A stretch of 64,000 nt of DNA from Metaphire vulgaris (GCA_018105865.1 CM030849.1:8930087-8994086), one strand, 5' to 3'. Shown: positions 45,641-56,879, counted from the first letter of the stretch. The notes: generated by a model not told the origin, from the sequence alone. Numbers and translations are program-made.

Positions 45641-46789
45641 TGTCATCACTAGGTGGCAGCACTATATCCGATAAAAATTGCTCAAGATGCAAGTAAAATT
45701 GTATTCAGGAAAATTCAGCGAGCATCTCTCTTAACCGAGAAAAAGTTGTAGGGCGAAAGCAAGTCTGGGACAAAATTTATCTCCCCGGGTTACCGTATGG
45801 GGTTAAGAACTACATATATCTCGGATCTGGTCTCTTTTTATTGGCAAAATGTTAGTCTTTATCAGTAGCGTAGCAAGGATATCCGGCGCCCGGGGGCAAA
45901 GTGTACCGATGACGTCCCCAACACTGCTGACGAGCACAAAAAGGTCGTCACATATAGTTCTCGGTTCCCCTCAACTCTCTACGACGCCCCTCTCCTTATC
46001 TCCTTATACTCCTGACGAGCAAAAAGGTCGCCGCACGTGTTTCTTCTTATTTATTATACATTTCACTTACCCAAAAGGCAAATACCAGATTTTGGCGCCC
46101 CCTCACCTCGGCGCCCGGGGACATATGCCCTCACCCCCTCGCTACGCCTCTGGTCTTTTTTCATTCCGATATTTGCAATAAAATTTAATCTAATATTATC
46201 TCTGGATAAGTAAAGTTGCACTGCAACTTTGTTGTTCTATTTTGATGGTAGGAAAGTTAACGAGCAGCGCTGACAGAGGGCGTCGCATTTCCTCGAGCGC
46301 AGACACCATCTGGCGATGGAAATACAGAACATTGGCTGCGGTGTTTGCTTTACATTGGACAATATTAAAATGATCACAGTTTTTCTATATTGTCCACATA
46401 AATCAGAAGAATACAAGAAATTTCAGAATTGTTTAGTTTTTGTGAGCATAGTCTTCGTAGCCATCGCCATCATTCCTCAGACCAACAAGCAGGCATTATT
46501 CTAGTCACTATAGTGTGCAGCTGGAAACAAAATGTGTAGTAAAAAAGCGCAGTGGAAATTCATGTTATGTGCTTAGTTTTGACGATATTTGGGTTCCAAT
46601 CGAGCGAGAACTTTTCTGTTCGTCAAGCTTTTTGATTGAGATTTCGAGGGTGCCACAAGTACATCCGACTGTACCGCTATATTTGCGCAGTTAAGAAAAA
46701 CGTCACAATAATGCTTGCCAACGAGATCTACCATAGAGTTCACGTCCCAGACCCAGAGAGTTCCCGGATCACACAATTGGGGGAGAGAA
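45641..46789. other. No gene; one probable MITE relic
   Basis: About 45,865-46,155 has AGCGTAGCAAGGATATCCGG at the left and CCTCGCTACGCCTCTGG at the right with repeated CTGACGAGCAAAAAGGTCG words, an eroded GGCGTAGC-type MITE. The rest has only short frames. Confidence 0.5.
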
Positions 46790-46797
46790 CTTGTATG

Positions 46798-46971
46798 CAG
46801 TGCTTAATCTAGACTCCTGGACTCCGGAGAGGAAACTGAAAATGCGGGGGGAAGTCAGCTAGGGGGCTGCTGTCAGTTGATGCAGTATGCCAAAATTTCG
46901 GGGGAAGAATTTGAAATTTCCGGGGGAAAAGGGCAATTTTCCCCTCCGGAAACGGCCTAGATTAAACCCTG
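46798..46971. mobile_element. hAT MITE, CAGTGCTTAATCTAG family
   Basis: A 174-bp element with ends CAGTGCTTAATCTAG and CTAGATTAAACCCTG and identical 8-bp duplications CTTGTATG (46,790-46,797; 46,972-46,979). Confidence 0.92.
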
Positions 46972-46994
46972 CTTGTATGGTATGTCTTTCACCA

Positions 46995-47185
46995 GCAGTG
47001 TTTATTCTAGGTCTTCTCTGGAGGGAATCCCCCCAAAGTTTTAAAATCCCCCAATTTTTTATATGTTGGCTGGGGGATGGAAACCCCCCAAGAATACCAG
47101 AATACTGAGAAGCTACTCAGACCTTGTCCCCCCCCCAACATTTCAAAATCCACCCGAAGTGTCGAGGTTGCTAGAATAAACACTG
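46995..47185. mobile_element. hAT MITE, CAGTGTTTATTCTAG family
   Basis: A 191-bp element with ends GCAGTGTTTATTCTAG and CTAGAATAAACACTG and identical 8-bp duplications TTTCACCA (46,987-46,994; 47,186-47,193). It lies only 23 bp from the previous, related MITE. Confidence 0.9.
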
Positions 47186-47272
47186 TTTCACCAAAGCTTG
47201 GACCACATATTCACATGGGGGCTGTCCATTAATTATGTCAACAATTTTGGGCAATTTTTGACCCCCTCACCC

Positions 47273-47321
<49 letters not shown>

Positions 47322-47329
47322 AGTTAAGG

Positions 47330-47664
47330 TTACTGTGGTAACTAATCCATAAAGACTTCGTGAACACATTACAATGTCAAAACAGAATCATAACTAGTTC
47401 GAAATGGCCAGGTCTTTAAGTGCTTCTTAAACGTATCTAGTGGTGATGAGAGTCGAATGGCCAGTGGTAAACCATTCCAGACCCGTTGTGCTGCCACGGG
47501 AAATGCGCGATCACCAACGGTGGAAAGACGCGTTCGTGGGACGAGTAGAGCTGCAGTGGAGGCCGATCTCAGACGTTGTCGAATGTCGACCATCGAGATC
47601 TGAGACACGATGCAGTTCTGTCTTTAGGTATGCTGGGCCCATGCCATTCAGACACCGGTGTAGC
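47330..47664 (-). mobile_element. LINE (CR1/L2-like) 3' end
   Basis: Minus-strand peptide RQRLRSASTAALLVPRTRLS then TVGDRAFPVAAQRVWNGLPL and KKHLKTWPFRTSYDSVLTL, the standard C-terminus of CR1/L2-type elements. A (TAA)n tail in that orientation lies at 47,274-47,322. Upstream coding (MLHRCLNGMGPAYLKTELHR) runs into the inverted-arm element that cuts it. Confidence 0.85.
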
Positions 47665-48273
47665 ATATTATAATGACCCCCATATAATAATAACTCCCAC
47701 CTCATTATTATAATATATATATATAATAAAGACTCCCCCCTCATTATTATATATATAATAATAACTCTCTCTATATTATAATAACTCCCCAGAAGAAGTA
47801 GACCTAAAAATTGAAAAAAATAACCCCAATTTATAAAAATGTCTCTAAAATGGTTATATGAAATTATAGACCCATTTCCAATCTCACAGTTTCCCTAAAA
47901 TTCCTGAAAGGGCAATGTTTACCAGAATGTTAAACTACTTAGATGCATTTAATATGCTATTCACTGATCAATGGTTTCAACCCTATTTCTCCACTTAAAT
48001 GCCAATAACGAATTTAATTGATACCAAAACAACAAATTTTGAATCCCACAAGGCCACAAGCACACTATTGGAACAATCATCGATATTATAAAAAAAATCT
48101 TTTTTTGTTCTAGACCATGGTATCTCAGCTGGCTTCTGAAAAACTAAGGGAGTTATTATAATATAGAGAGAGTTATTATTATATATATAATAATGATGGG
48201 GGAGTCATTATTATATATATAATAATGAGGGGAGAGTTATTATTATATGGGAGTCATTATAATATACTATACC
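47665..48273. mobile_element. Element with about 125-bp inverted arms of AATAATAACTC units, carrying an RT fragment
   Basis: The left arm (about 47,665-47,793) and right arm (about 48,148-48,273) are inverted copies built of TATATATAATAATAACTC/GACTCCC words. The interior at about 47,855-47,945 reads, with frameshifts, as an RT start (YRPISNLTVSL, then RMLNYLDAFNM). It interrupts the LINE at 47.33-47.66 kb. Confidence 0.65.
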
Positions 48274-48803
48274 GGAACACCACCAGTGACGCCAGCTTGT
48301 CAACAACTGTCAACTTTCACTTACCCCCTCCCCATAATTACGTCAACAACTCTTGATCCCCCCAAGATCAATGACAGGTCCCAAATAACAAGGTTATTAT
48401 TTTTGTGGTAATGACCATTTTTCCCTTTTTCCTCATCGAGTGTCAAAATGTGGTGGTGATGACCTTTTTTATAATGCTTTTCCATTGTAATAAGTACAGT
48501 ATTCTATGAAATTTCCTGTTTTTTGATTATTTGAAAAAAGTGAAATTGTTGACGTCAACTTCTCTTGATCCCCCTCCCCCTGTCAACAACTGTCAAACTT
48601 TTCCAAACCCCCTCCCCTCTAAATTGTTGACGTAATTAATGGACAGCCCCATGCGTCATTTTGAAATTACGTTGTGTTAACTATTTGATGGTGTTTGCTG
48701 ACTGAGCTTCAATTGTAGTCTCCAAATTTCTCGAAAACCGAAAATTTATTGGCTAAATCATGCCATCATGATCATCATCGTCGTCGTCGTCCTTGTCGTC
48801 GGT

Positions 48804-49531
48804 ATCACGACAATTCGTCTACAGACTTTTCGTCTACGACACTTCGTCTACAGACTTTTGGTCTACCGACACTTGGTCTACTACGACAATTGGTCTACCG
48901 ACACTTGGTCTACTGACATTGAATTTTCGATTTGGACATCGAATGTCCCAAATTATCATTGAATGTCACGGAAAACAAATAATTTCAATTTCAACTGCAC
49001 AGGGACTGGGGAAATTGCTAAGGCGTGATTAAAAGGAACTAGATTTGAGTGTTATTATTTAGTGTTATTATTATTGTAGTTGTATAAATTTAATTATATA
49101 AATTATAAAGCAAAGGTTCTAGTACTACTCAATAAAATTTTTAAAAATTCCTTTACAATGAATAATTTATTGGTTATATATCAACAATATTCTTCAATGA
49201 AATACTTCTTTTTATTACAGTCTGAATGGAATGGGACTTACTGATTACTTACTACGATACGGGGGTAGACGGACTGTCACCCGGGGTTCCAACTATCAAT
49301 GAATAGGGACCTCCCACTGTAGCTGAATAGGGGGTGTTCATTATTGACGTCAACAAAATAGGGAAGGGGTTTGATAGGCCTTATCAAATTTCGTTTTCTA
49401 CTGTAAAGGCGATCGATGTCAGTAGACCAATTGTCGTAGTAGACCAATTGTCGTAGTAGACCAAGTGTCGGTAGACCAAAAGTCTGTAGACGAAGTGTCT
49501 TAGACGAAAAGTCTGTAGACGAATTGTCGTG
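48804..49531. mobile_element. 728-bp element with GTCTAC-unit inverted arms
   Basis: The left arm (about 48,804-48,915) reads CACGACAATTCGTCTACAGA and repeats CGACACTTGGTCTAC words. The right arm (about 49,418-49,531) is its reverse complement, ending GTAGACGAATTGTCGTG. The centre is AT-rich without coding. No clear target duplication. Confidence 0.75.
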
Positions 49532-49954
49532 GAACCCTTGTCGTCGCTCACATAGCGCAACACAATTTGTGCTGCCGCTCAACGCACTAGCAACGGTTGT
49601 GTTGGCAACGAACGTTTGTCTCTATAACCGATCAACACTTGTTGAGACGGTGCCTCGTGTTGTGTTTCATCAAAAAAGGCATATACGCTTAATCGCAATA
49701 CTTTGAATATTCTTGGTTTGATCGTAATTCTTCAAGAACTTAAAGACTCCGAAAGGTAATAAAAACACGGTTTTGAAATATTTAAGAGTACTCGGCGAAA
49801 TTTCATGTAGGGCGTGACACAGAATAACTTAGTTATTCAACAAAATCAAAACAGCCGGTATATTTATTTTGGGTATTTTTATTTTTTAGTAACCGATTTT
49901 CAGTCGTAAAGCTATAATCGGAATCAGACTACTCAGAAGTTCTCTTTGACTTCA
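49532..49954. other. No gene seen
   Basis: AT-rich sequence with short frames only. Confidence 0.5.
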
Positions 49955-49962
49955 GTAAAGTC

Positions 49963-50135
49963 CAGTGGCGGCTTCACCGGGGGGGCCAGAGGGGCCCGTG
50001 TCCCTATTGAGAGCCTGGCCCCCAGTTGGGACCCTATACTTAATGCTACATACATTAAACAAATGGTTGGCCCCCATGATTAGAAGTTGACACCCCAACG
50101 GCCCCCCCACTTGCCAAATCCTAGAGCCGCCACTG
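49963..50135. mobile_element. hAT MITE, CAGTGGCGGCTT family
   Basis: Ends CAGTGGCGGCTTCACC and CTAGAGCCGCCACTG. Flanks GTAAAGTC and GTAGGGTC match at 6 of 8 positions. It shares GTTGGGACCCTATACTTAAT with the 23,990 and 41,581 copies. Confidence 0.88.
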
Positions 50136-50202
50136 GTAGGGTCTACTGAAATTGTCAGACAATTCCATTGTTAGGTTGTCTAGACGCAATCAGGCTAATA
50201 TA

Positions 50203-50276
50203 CAGGGTGGGGCAAAAAACGGACTATATTTAATGCAAACCGAAATGTGACTAGTCCGGTTTTTTGTGCCACCCTG
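50203..50276. mobile_element. 74-bp mariner-like MITE
   Basis: Inverted ends CAGGGTGGGGCAAAAAACGG and CCGGTTTTTTGTGCCACCCTG cover most of its length. TA lies on both sides (50,201-50,202; 50,277-50,278), as expected for Tc1/mariner insertion. Confidence 0.85.
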
Positions 50277-51524
50277 TAGGCCTGTACATAATGCTCCGTA
50301 AACAATTGTCTGTATACAGATGCGTAGCTACATTTTGTGCCGCCCGGGATAATTTCCCCCTGTTCTTTGGGCGTTACATATCACAAGTAATTAGACACAA
50401 CTTGAAATTTAAATTTACACACGAATCTAGGCTTAGTTACTTCACAAGATAAAATGTGTTAGTATAAATTTTATCAAATTTAAAAATTGTGTTGTTAGAT
50501 GGGGTAGTGCTTTATCCACATGCTTTGTAATTCACGCAGGGGCTCGACAAGGTTTGCTGTTGCCTGCCTTGTTTGCTGTGTATATAGATGAATAGATGAA
50601 TTGACTAGAGACTCTGATCTTGGATGTAAAATTAAAGGATTGTATGTTGGTTGTTTAGCCTATGCAGATGATATCATACTGTTAAATCACTCAGTTATTG
50701 CTCTACAGAAGATGTTAGACATTTGTAGCAGATATGCTGATGATTTTGATGTGCTATTTAATGCCACAAAATCTATGGCCATGAGGATTGGGCAGAGATG
50801 GGATGTGGGATGCTCCCCTCTTAAGATTAATGGCTGTATATTGAACTTTGTCACTTCAATTAAGTATCTAGGGGTTAACATAATTGCTGCAAAGAAATTT
50901 CAGTGTACACATGAGCATATGAAACTTAAATATTTTCGGGCATTTAATAGTATTTATTACAGATCAAAAGCATCAAACTCTGAGTTGGTGACTGTCGAGT
51001 TATTTAAGTCGTTTTGTCTACCAATTCTTATGTATGCTGTTGAAGTAACTGCACCTAAAAAAACTAGCATGAATTTGCTGAACAACTGTATTAATAAGTG
51101 CTTATACAAGATTTTTGGCATTGGTACTAGGCAAAATATCACTGTGATACGAACTATTTTTAATATTGATCAGGTTGAAGTGATTGTTAGTAATCAGCAG
51201 AGATGTAGCAAGTACACAATGCTTCAAGTACAAGTACAAGTACCTGGCCTCCGAGTACAAGTACAAGTACTTGCATTCCAAAAACTCCGAGTACAAGTAC
51301 AAGTACCTGGCCTCCGAGTACGAGTACTTGACCTCCGAGTACAAGTACAAGTACCTGGCCTCCAAGTACTAGTACAAGCACAAGTACTGAAGCCTCAAGT
51401 ACAAGTACCGAAGCCTCGAGTACAAGTACAAGTACCGATCCTCGTAGCCAAATACAAACAGCAAGTAGGCCTACACTTTATTAACGGGTAGCTGTTTGTC
51501 ACGGTTATTGAATAAAATGGTGCT

Positions 51525-51750
51525 AGAACAAAATGTCCGAGGACAAAATGTCACGAAAAAATGTCATGGGGATAAAATGTCAGCGGAAAAAATGTCAGCG
51601 GACAAAATGTCATCCTAACTCTAACCCTAACACTAAACCGTGACATATTGTCCCCTGATATTTTTTCCGCTGACATTTTGTCCCCATGACATTTTCTACA
51701 TGACATTTTGTCCGTGACATTTCGTCCTCGGACATTTTGTCCGGCCACGA
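51525..51750. repeat. Foldback repeat of GACAAAATGTC units, copy 2, telomere-like core
   Basis: The left arm (51,527-51,622) repeats GACAAAATGTCACG/GACAAAATGTCAGCG variants. The core reads CTAACTCTAACCCTAACACTAA. The right arm (about 51,645-51,745) carries the inverted words. The core and units match 1,230-1,415 in the opposite orientation. Confidence 0.8.
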
Positions 51751-52097
51751 ATAAAATTGACACTATTAGCATCTAAACATCATCACAGTTGCATTAAAAA
51801 AATAGAGATGATAGTCTTGCATCGGTCATATTAGCCCTATGCGGTCTCGCGATCAAGCCAGCTTGGCTAAATACGCGTTTAATTGGTGCGCCAGAAGCAG
51901 GCACACTAAGGTCTCTAATGGCTGCATTATACAGCCTGTTGAACTCCTTTCTATTAACTTCACTGTTCCAAAATACGATGGTATCAGTGGCTTCATCATA
52001 AATATCGTTGAGTTCCAGGTACTTGGCCATCTGTGAGGATGTGCTTGTCATTAGCCTAAAGGAACAGCATTACTGGTACCATTGAAGTACATGTAGC

Positions 52098-52218
52098 CAG
52101 AGATGTAGCAAGTACACAATGCTTCAAGTACAAGTACAAGTACCTGGCCTCCGAGTACAAGTACAAGTAATTTGTACTCGAGTACAACTCGAGTACAAGT
52201 ACAAGTACTACATCTCTG
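52098..52218. mobile_element. 121-bp MITE-like right part of the GTACAAGTAC element
   Basis: A complete short element by itself: CAGAGATGTAGCAAGTAC at 52,098 and GTACTACATCTCTG at 52,218. Its first about 68 bp match 51,198-51,265. It lacks its own left target duplication, because the bases before it (CATGTAGC) differ from GTAATCAG. Confidence 0.75.
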
Positions 52219-52495
52219 GTAATCAGTATGCTAAATTTCTGGATAGTTTGTATGGTCAGCCTGTGTTTGAGAATATTAGAGACATTGAATATGTGTGTAA
52301 TTTTTGCAAAACATGTAAGCCATTCGACTAAGTAAAGTTTTGTCTTTTTCTTAGGTCTAAGTGTAATAGCTCTCTTTGCATCTTTGCATTGTGTTATATT
52401 AGTCTTCTTGCTTATTTCTTTTGTTTTCTTTTTTTGGTTTGGTTTTGTGTTGGTAATTAATTGTCTTTTTTAAAGCTGCAGTTAATGCGAAATAA

Positions 52496-52530
<35 letters not shown>

Positions 52531-52532
<2 letters not shown>

Positions 52533-53806
52533 TAACTAGACGAGAAATATAATGAAAGCATTCCAGAAAGGAAATACAGCATCTGGTAGAGACAGTAATC
52601 TAAATAAGCACAGGATTCAAGATATCAGGGTGCCCAATGTCTGTTTGACCCATAACCAAAATTGTCAGGGTCAATGTCCATTTATGGCCATTGAAACCTC
52701 TTCGTCTGAACATGTACAACTCATAAGCCGGGAGGACGTTCAATTGTTCTTTCATATACAGTAAAATTCTGTTAATTGACTAGTGCATTGGAAAGAAATG
52801 GTAACAAAAAAATTTTGGCACAGCTGCCTGGAATTTGAAACTAGATAGTGAATTTATTCAGTTTAAAAAAGCTGTTGATTTTTTTGCCAGAGAGTGGAGA
52901 AAGGTCATACAGCATAAATGTCATCAGAATTTTTGGAGTCAAATAACAAACTTTGGAAAAACCTTTGTTAGCTGGCTATGCTTTGCTTATGTTTGCAGTA
53001 ATACAGAAAAAAACAATGCTTATAGCAATTTCCTGCCACACCAGAAACCCTCATGTCAAAGATCTAGTCTTGAGAAATGACTGACGGAGAGAGACTGACT
53101 ATTCCCTACCCCGATTTATTACCTATAACAATTTTTTAAATCAGAAAATGTAAAGTGAATATGTTATTACCATCATCTGTTATCATCTTATTTCTACGGC
53201 CTCACTGGGTAGTCTTGCCCCACCACAGGGGGCTGCACCCCAGAACGGAACCTATGACTCTGGTTTGAGCCTACGGTCCCATAGGGGTTTGGTCTCTTAT
53301 GGGGGATGCACACCCGAGTGAGGTCTACAGCCCCTTTGGGTTATGACCCCAAAGGAGCTTGGTCTCTCATGGTGCTGGGACTTGGTCTCCCATGGGAGCT
53401 GGGGCTTGATCTCAAACGGGATGCTGCACCACCTTTAGGGCTTATGGCCCTACATGACATGGAGGCGCATCCCCAGTGGGGACGTACAACGCAGAGCCAA
53501 TGAAGACGCTTTGTAAAGCTCGGCTTATTATTGCATTTTGGTTGCCTATAGTAACGCCGTTGTTCAGCATCGTATGTGCTATGTGGTCACAACAAACAGA
53601 CATCAGAAATTATTATATGAGATATACCGGTATAACACTAGAAATTTGCAGGTCATAAGATGCTTCTTTTTTGTATACCTTGTCTGCCTCTATTTTCTTT
53701 CTTTTTCATCAGCACATCAACTCAGGTCACCAACCTTTTACCTGAATGCATCCTTAAAATGTATTTAGCATTTGATATTTAAACTTTATGTAATGATTTG
53801 GTTTAG
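52531..53806. other. No supported gene; GC-rich block at 53.2-53.5 kb
   Basis: Two short + frames at 52,552 and 52,835 have mixed composition but no domain. About 53,195-53,500 is a GC-rich block with recurring CTTGGTCTCCCATGGG/CTTGGTCTCTCATGG words and several short stem-loops such as CCCCTTTGGGTTATGACCCC. Nature unknown. Confidence 0.45.
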
Positions 53807-54268
53807 ATGCCATCTCACATGCCTACTTACTACAAATGGGCAAAGGATCGACCATGCACAACAAATGCTGAATATGGATACACTCTGCAAATGTCACACT
53901 CCAATGATCTCAAATCTGGTGTCCAAAACTTCAATTCCACTTCATTTCCAGGTGGCTCATCACATAAGCAAGCTTCTAAATCATCCACTGAAGATACTTC
54001 ATCATCATCATCATCACCACCAGCATCACTGACCAAGAACCATCCAAGTACAAAGACAAAGCCTATCAACCATGGTTACATCACTGGCTATGTTCCAGTC
54101 ACACAAAAGACCGCAAAAATTAAAAATCGTCATGCTGGTGCCAATCTTGTAAGTGGTGGTGCCGTCACACAGGGATATGGACATCAAAGTCACAGCGCTA
54201 AAGACACATACCTGTGGCATGCACTATCTGGAACTCTTGTTCACTGCAAGAATTCTGGTGAAATCTAA
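53807..54268 (+). CDS. Candidate terminal exon, Ser/Thr/His-rich, unknown protein
   Basis: The frame opens at ATG 53,807, directly after a splice-acceptor-like GATTTGGTTTAG whose TAG is an in-frame stop. It could be a phase-0 acceptor or a real start. It runs 153 codons to TAA at 54,268: MPSHMPTYYKWAKDRPCTTN, a Ser-rich middle (KSSTEDTSSSSSSPPASLTK), then NHGYITGYVPVTQKTAKIKN and AKDTYLWHALSGTLVHCKNS. No domain recognised; the Tyr/Ser/Thr-rich make-up suits a cytoplasmic tail. It is followed by a long repeat-poor flank with AATAAA at 54,869. It cannot be joined directly to CUB exon 8 (phase 1), so membership in that gene would need intermediate exons. Confidence 0.45.
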   Translation: MPSHMPTYYKWAKDRPCTTNAEYGYTLQMSHSNDLKSGVQNFNSTSFPGGSSHKQASKSSTEDTSSSSSSPPASLTKNHPSTKTKPINHGYITGYVPVTQKTAKIKNRHAGANLVSGGAVTQGYGHQSHSAKDTYLWHALSGTLVHCKNSGEI

Positions 54269-56108
54269 TGCATCACACATTCCTGAGGCCAAATTAAGTT
54301 ATGCATCTGAATATATATTGCTTTGATTAAGTGAAAATTCTACATCTGACACTTGAGCGGAGTTCATTTCGTAGTTTTGTCTGGGTAGAATAATCTCTAA
54401 AACATCTTTTTGACTTTTGTATTACATGTTGCTTTTAAAGACCTGGTAAACAAAATTATGAGAACTATTTTTAGCATTGCATAGTAACTGTTTAAACAAT
54501 CTGTAAAGCTACTGGCAAGCTCTTAATATTACACAGAATATCTGAATACTTCATTTTATTGGAAAAGTTTGTCAACTGAATCAGCCAACCAGGTTCAGTA
54601 TCTGAGAAAAACTAAGTCGTCAAATGACACAAACAACGTATCACAATTCCTTGACTTCAAGCATTAACAGGTAAAATTAAGATAAATTTACAAGTTTTAC
54701 TGCTCACATATTAATCAGTCTTATTATCTAAGAAATGTGCCCATGATAGTGGAAAATAACAAAGATCAAATCAAAGATCTTATCAAAGAATTCTAAATTC
54801 TTGAGTGTCAACTTTATCTATTCATGGTGTGACATAACATCCTTGTATAAAACTTTGAGCAGCATATAAATAAATGTGTCTAAGAATTCTCTATCATTTG
54901 CTCTTATCAAAATAGTAACACAATTCCAAATGATGACTGCTTTTCTACACAAAACTATTAATAGGATCAAAAGAATTCTGCTCTACGCACGAACTTAAAC
55001 ACACATGAGATATGCATAAAGACGAAAATGATATTTCAAAGGCGATTACTGGTAATTCCCATAGTCCCTTCTGTCATACACTATCAAAGAAAATTTTGTA
55101 GCCTATTAAGTTGCTGTATGGTGTTTATAAATATTTATGCATTTTATCTGATTTTTAATACATGGTCTACAGTTTCCTGACCTTAAATAAATTAGCCTTT
55201 TCTCCATTTACTAATACTACAATTGGCTCCACTTTCTAATGAATACATTCAGTGGTTCCTATAATATTATAAATAGTTTCAAAATTCATTCTAAAAAACA
55301 TGTCTATGAAAAATTTTATCTGGAAAGATCTACACAAGACTATGGTGTCGTTTATGTATAAATTATATGCTACAGAATCAATTATATTAATTTTAAATTA
55401 ATCACCTAATATTAACTTATTTACAAACTCTTTTAAAAAGTAATATATATGTGTAAAAAGTAAGAGTATTAAAAAGTATTAAAAAGTAATATATTTATGC
55501 GCAGTTGTGCACACATAAATAAACAACAGACTAACAAAATGCTTTTGTGCGAATCAACAGATGAAGCATATATGGATTTTACTTTACCTAATAAGTTGGT
55601 GCAACAGTTTACTCATGAATGGCAGGAAATACAAAAACCATATCTAAAAAATTCTAATGTCTAATTAGGTCAACTACACAGCAACTGAACTCTCCACTTT
55701 ACAATTTGACCGTTTCTGGCAGTACATCGTCAAGCTTTCTTCCCACTGAAAGACTGATTTTCAATTTGTATTCAATGCTAAATAATATTGCAGCAACAAA
55801 GACTTTACATGAAAGCATTTAACAAGCTCATATACATCACATAAACTTTGTGATATTTGAAAGTTTTAAACCATTTTCTTATAAAACTATGAACAGTTTT
55901 TCTTACATATCAAAAATACTTTCATACATTTCCAGTATAATATTTTAAACACATCACACATAAAAATAATCTCCAATTGGTTGCACTTTCAGGATTGACT
56001 GATACTGTAGTTGCTACATATATATACCATATACAATATATACATATACCATATATATACAAATATACCATACACAATATATATCTATATATGCATATAT
56101 ATGCATAG

Positions 56109-56171
<63 letters not shown>

Positions 56172-56875
56172 CTGGAGATGTAGAGAAATTTTGTGGTTAA
56201 TTCTCATCTGGTTTAAGGTGTAAATATATACATACATACATATATATGCACGGATACATACACAATCATACATACACATTCATATTCTTTGGAATTTTAA
56301 AAAGTTGCATTTATGCAACCAATGAGAATACATTCCTATAACAAATACAAATTATGACACTTTATTTATTTGATGATTAAAATATAACACAATGAAGTGA
56401 ATGATTTACACCAAAGCCTTTTAAGGAAATTAAATGAAGTCTTCAGCAACCTTTTGATATTTACGCAATTTTCTTTCATTACGAAAACAAATTCTCACTT
56501 GAATAGACACATTCACACACTGCAAAATATAGAAATAAAATGCAAATTTATGCTATTTAATTTGTAATCAAGATTGAACCAAAGCCAGATTTAGCCAAAA
56601 AAATATAACTAGTGTCTAACCTTAGACTTAGGGCATTGTGCAATTATTTATGATGATCATGGATGGAAAAGGCGAGAGTGTGGGGGAGAGCAGTCCCTCC
56701 TTACCTGCTTCCAGTGTTTGCATTCATTTACTGTATGAAGCTGCAGAGACAAATGCATGCCAAGCCTTTTGCTGAGAATTTCAGCATTGCATGACCCTTG
56801 TTTCAAAACCCATTTCCATAATTTATTATTATCATTTTCATCACAAACACAAACCTTTAACATGTTTAAATATAA
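54269..56875. other. Repeat-poor AT-rich flank, possible long 3' UTR
   Basis: Few CpG, no LINE or MITE seen over about 1.7 kb, AATAAA at 54,869 and further A-rich signals. (TA)n and CATATA microsatellites lie at about 56,010-56,275. Fits a 3' UTR of the candidate terminal exon, but only by position and composition. Confidence 0.45.
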
Positions 56876-56879
56876 CAAT

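Larger units (their letters stand above)
47218..48650. mobile_element. 1.43-kb DNA element with GGGGCTGTCCATTAATTA ends
   Basis: Ends GGGGCTGTCCATTAATTA and TAATTAATGGACAGCCCC are inverted repeats extending about 28 bp (to GTCAACAATTT), with ATG on both outer sides (possible 3-bp duplication). Inside are a LINE fragment (47,330-47,660) and an inverted-arm element (47,665-48,273). A relative with AGGGGCTATCCATAAATGA-type ends is at about 56,880-57,285. Superfamily uncertain. Confidence 0.75.
51198..52218 (-). mobile_element. hAT element with GTACAAGTAC arrays and hAT C-terminal domain
   Basis: Starts CAGAGATGTAGCAAGTAC and ends GTACTACATCTCTG, with identical 8-bp duplications GTAATCAG (51,190-51,197; 52,219-52,226). 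Left array of AAGTACAAGTAC words to about 51,445. The minus strand at 51,794-52,051 codes IVFWNSEVNRKEFNRLYNAA then LSVPASGAPIKRVFSQAGLI and ARPHRANMTDARLSSLFF, the hATC dimerisation signature of hAT transposases. The remaining transposase is deleted. A second left end begins at 52,098 and repeats the first about 68 bp of the element. A GACAAAATGTC foldback is nested at about 51,525-51,750. Confidence 0.9.
50520..52530 (+). mobile_element. LINE RT fragment with YADD box, interrupted by a hAT element
   Basis: ARQGLLLPALFAVYIDE (about 50,540-50,590) is followed, with a stop in between, by a long clean frame from about 50,601: LAYADDIILLNHSVIALQKM (catalytic YADD), FNATKSMAMRIGQRWDVGCS, IKYLGVNIIAAKKFQ and LPILMYAVEVTAPKK. 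At 51,197 it is cut by the hAT element (51,198-52,218). After it the frame resumes NQYAKFLDSLYGQPVFENIR and CNFCKTCKPFD with a stop at 52,329. The 3' end is GCGAAATAAAGATATATAT with a (TA)n tail at 52,498-52,528. A decayed relative is at 31.9-32.5 kb. Confidence 0.88.

Noticed and set aside
46316..46504. Transmembrane exon for the CUB protein (hydrophobic CLVFVSIVFVAIAII)
   Set aside because: No acceptor of the required phase 1 or donor around it, and the frame stops at once after the segment; not convincing.
50601..51491. 296-codon protein ending in Val-Gln-Val-Gln repeats
   Set aside because: A chimera: LINE RT reading straight into the GTACAAGTAC array of the inserted hAT element.
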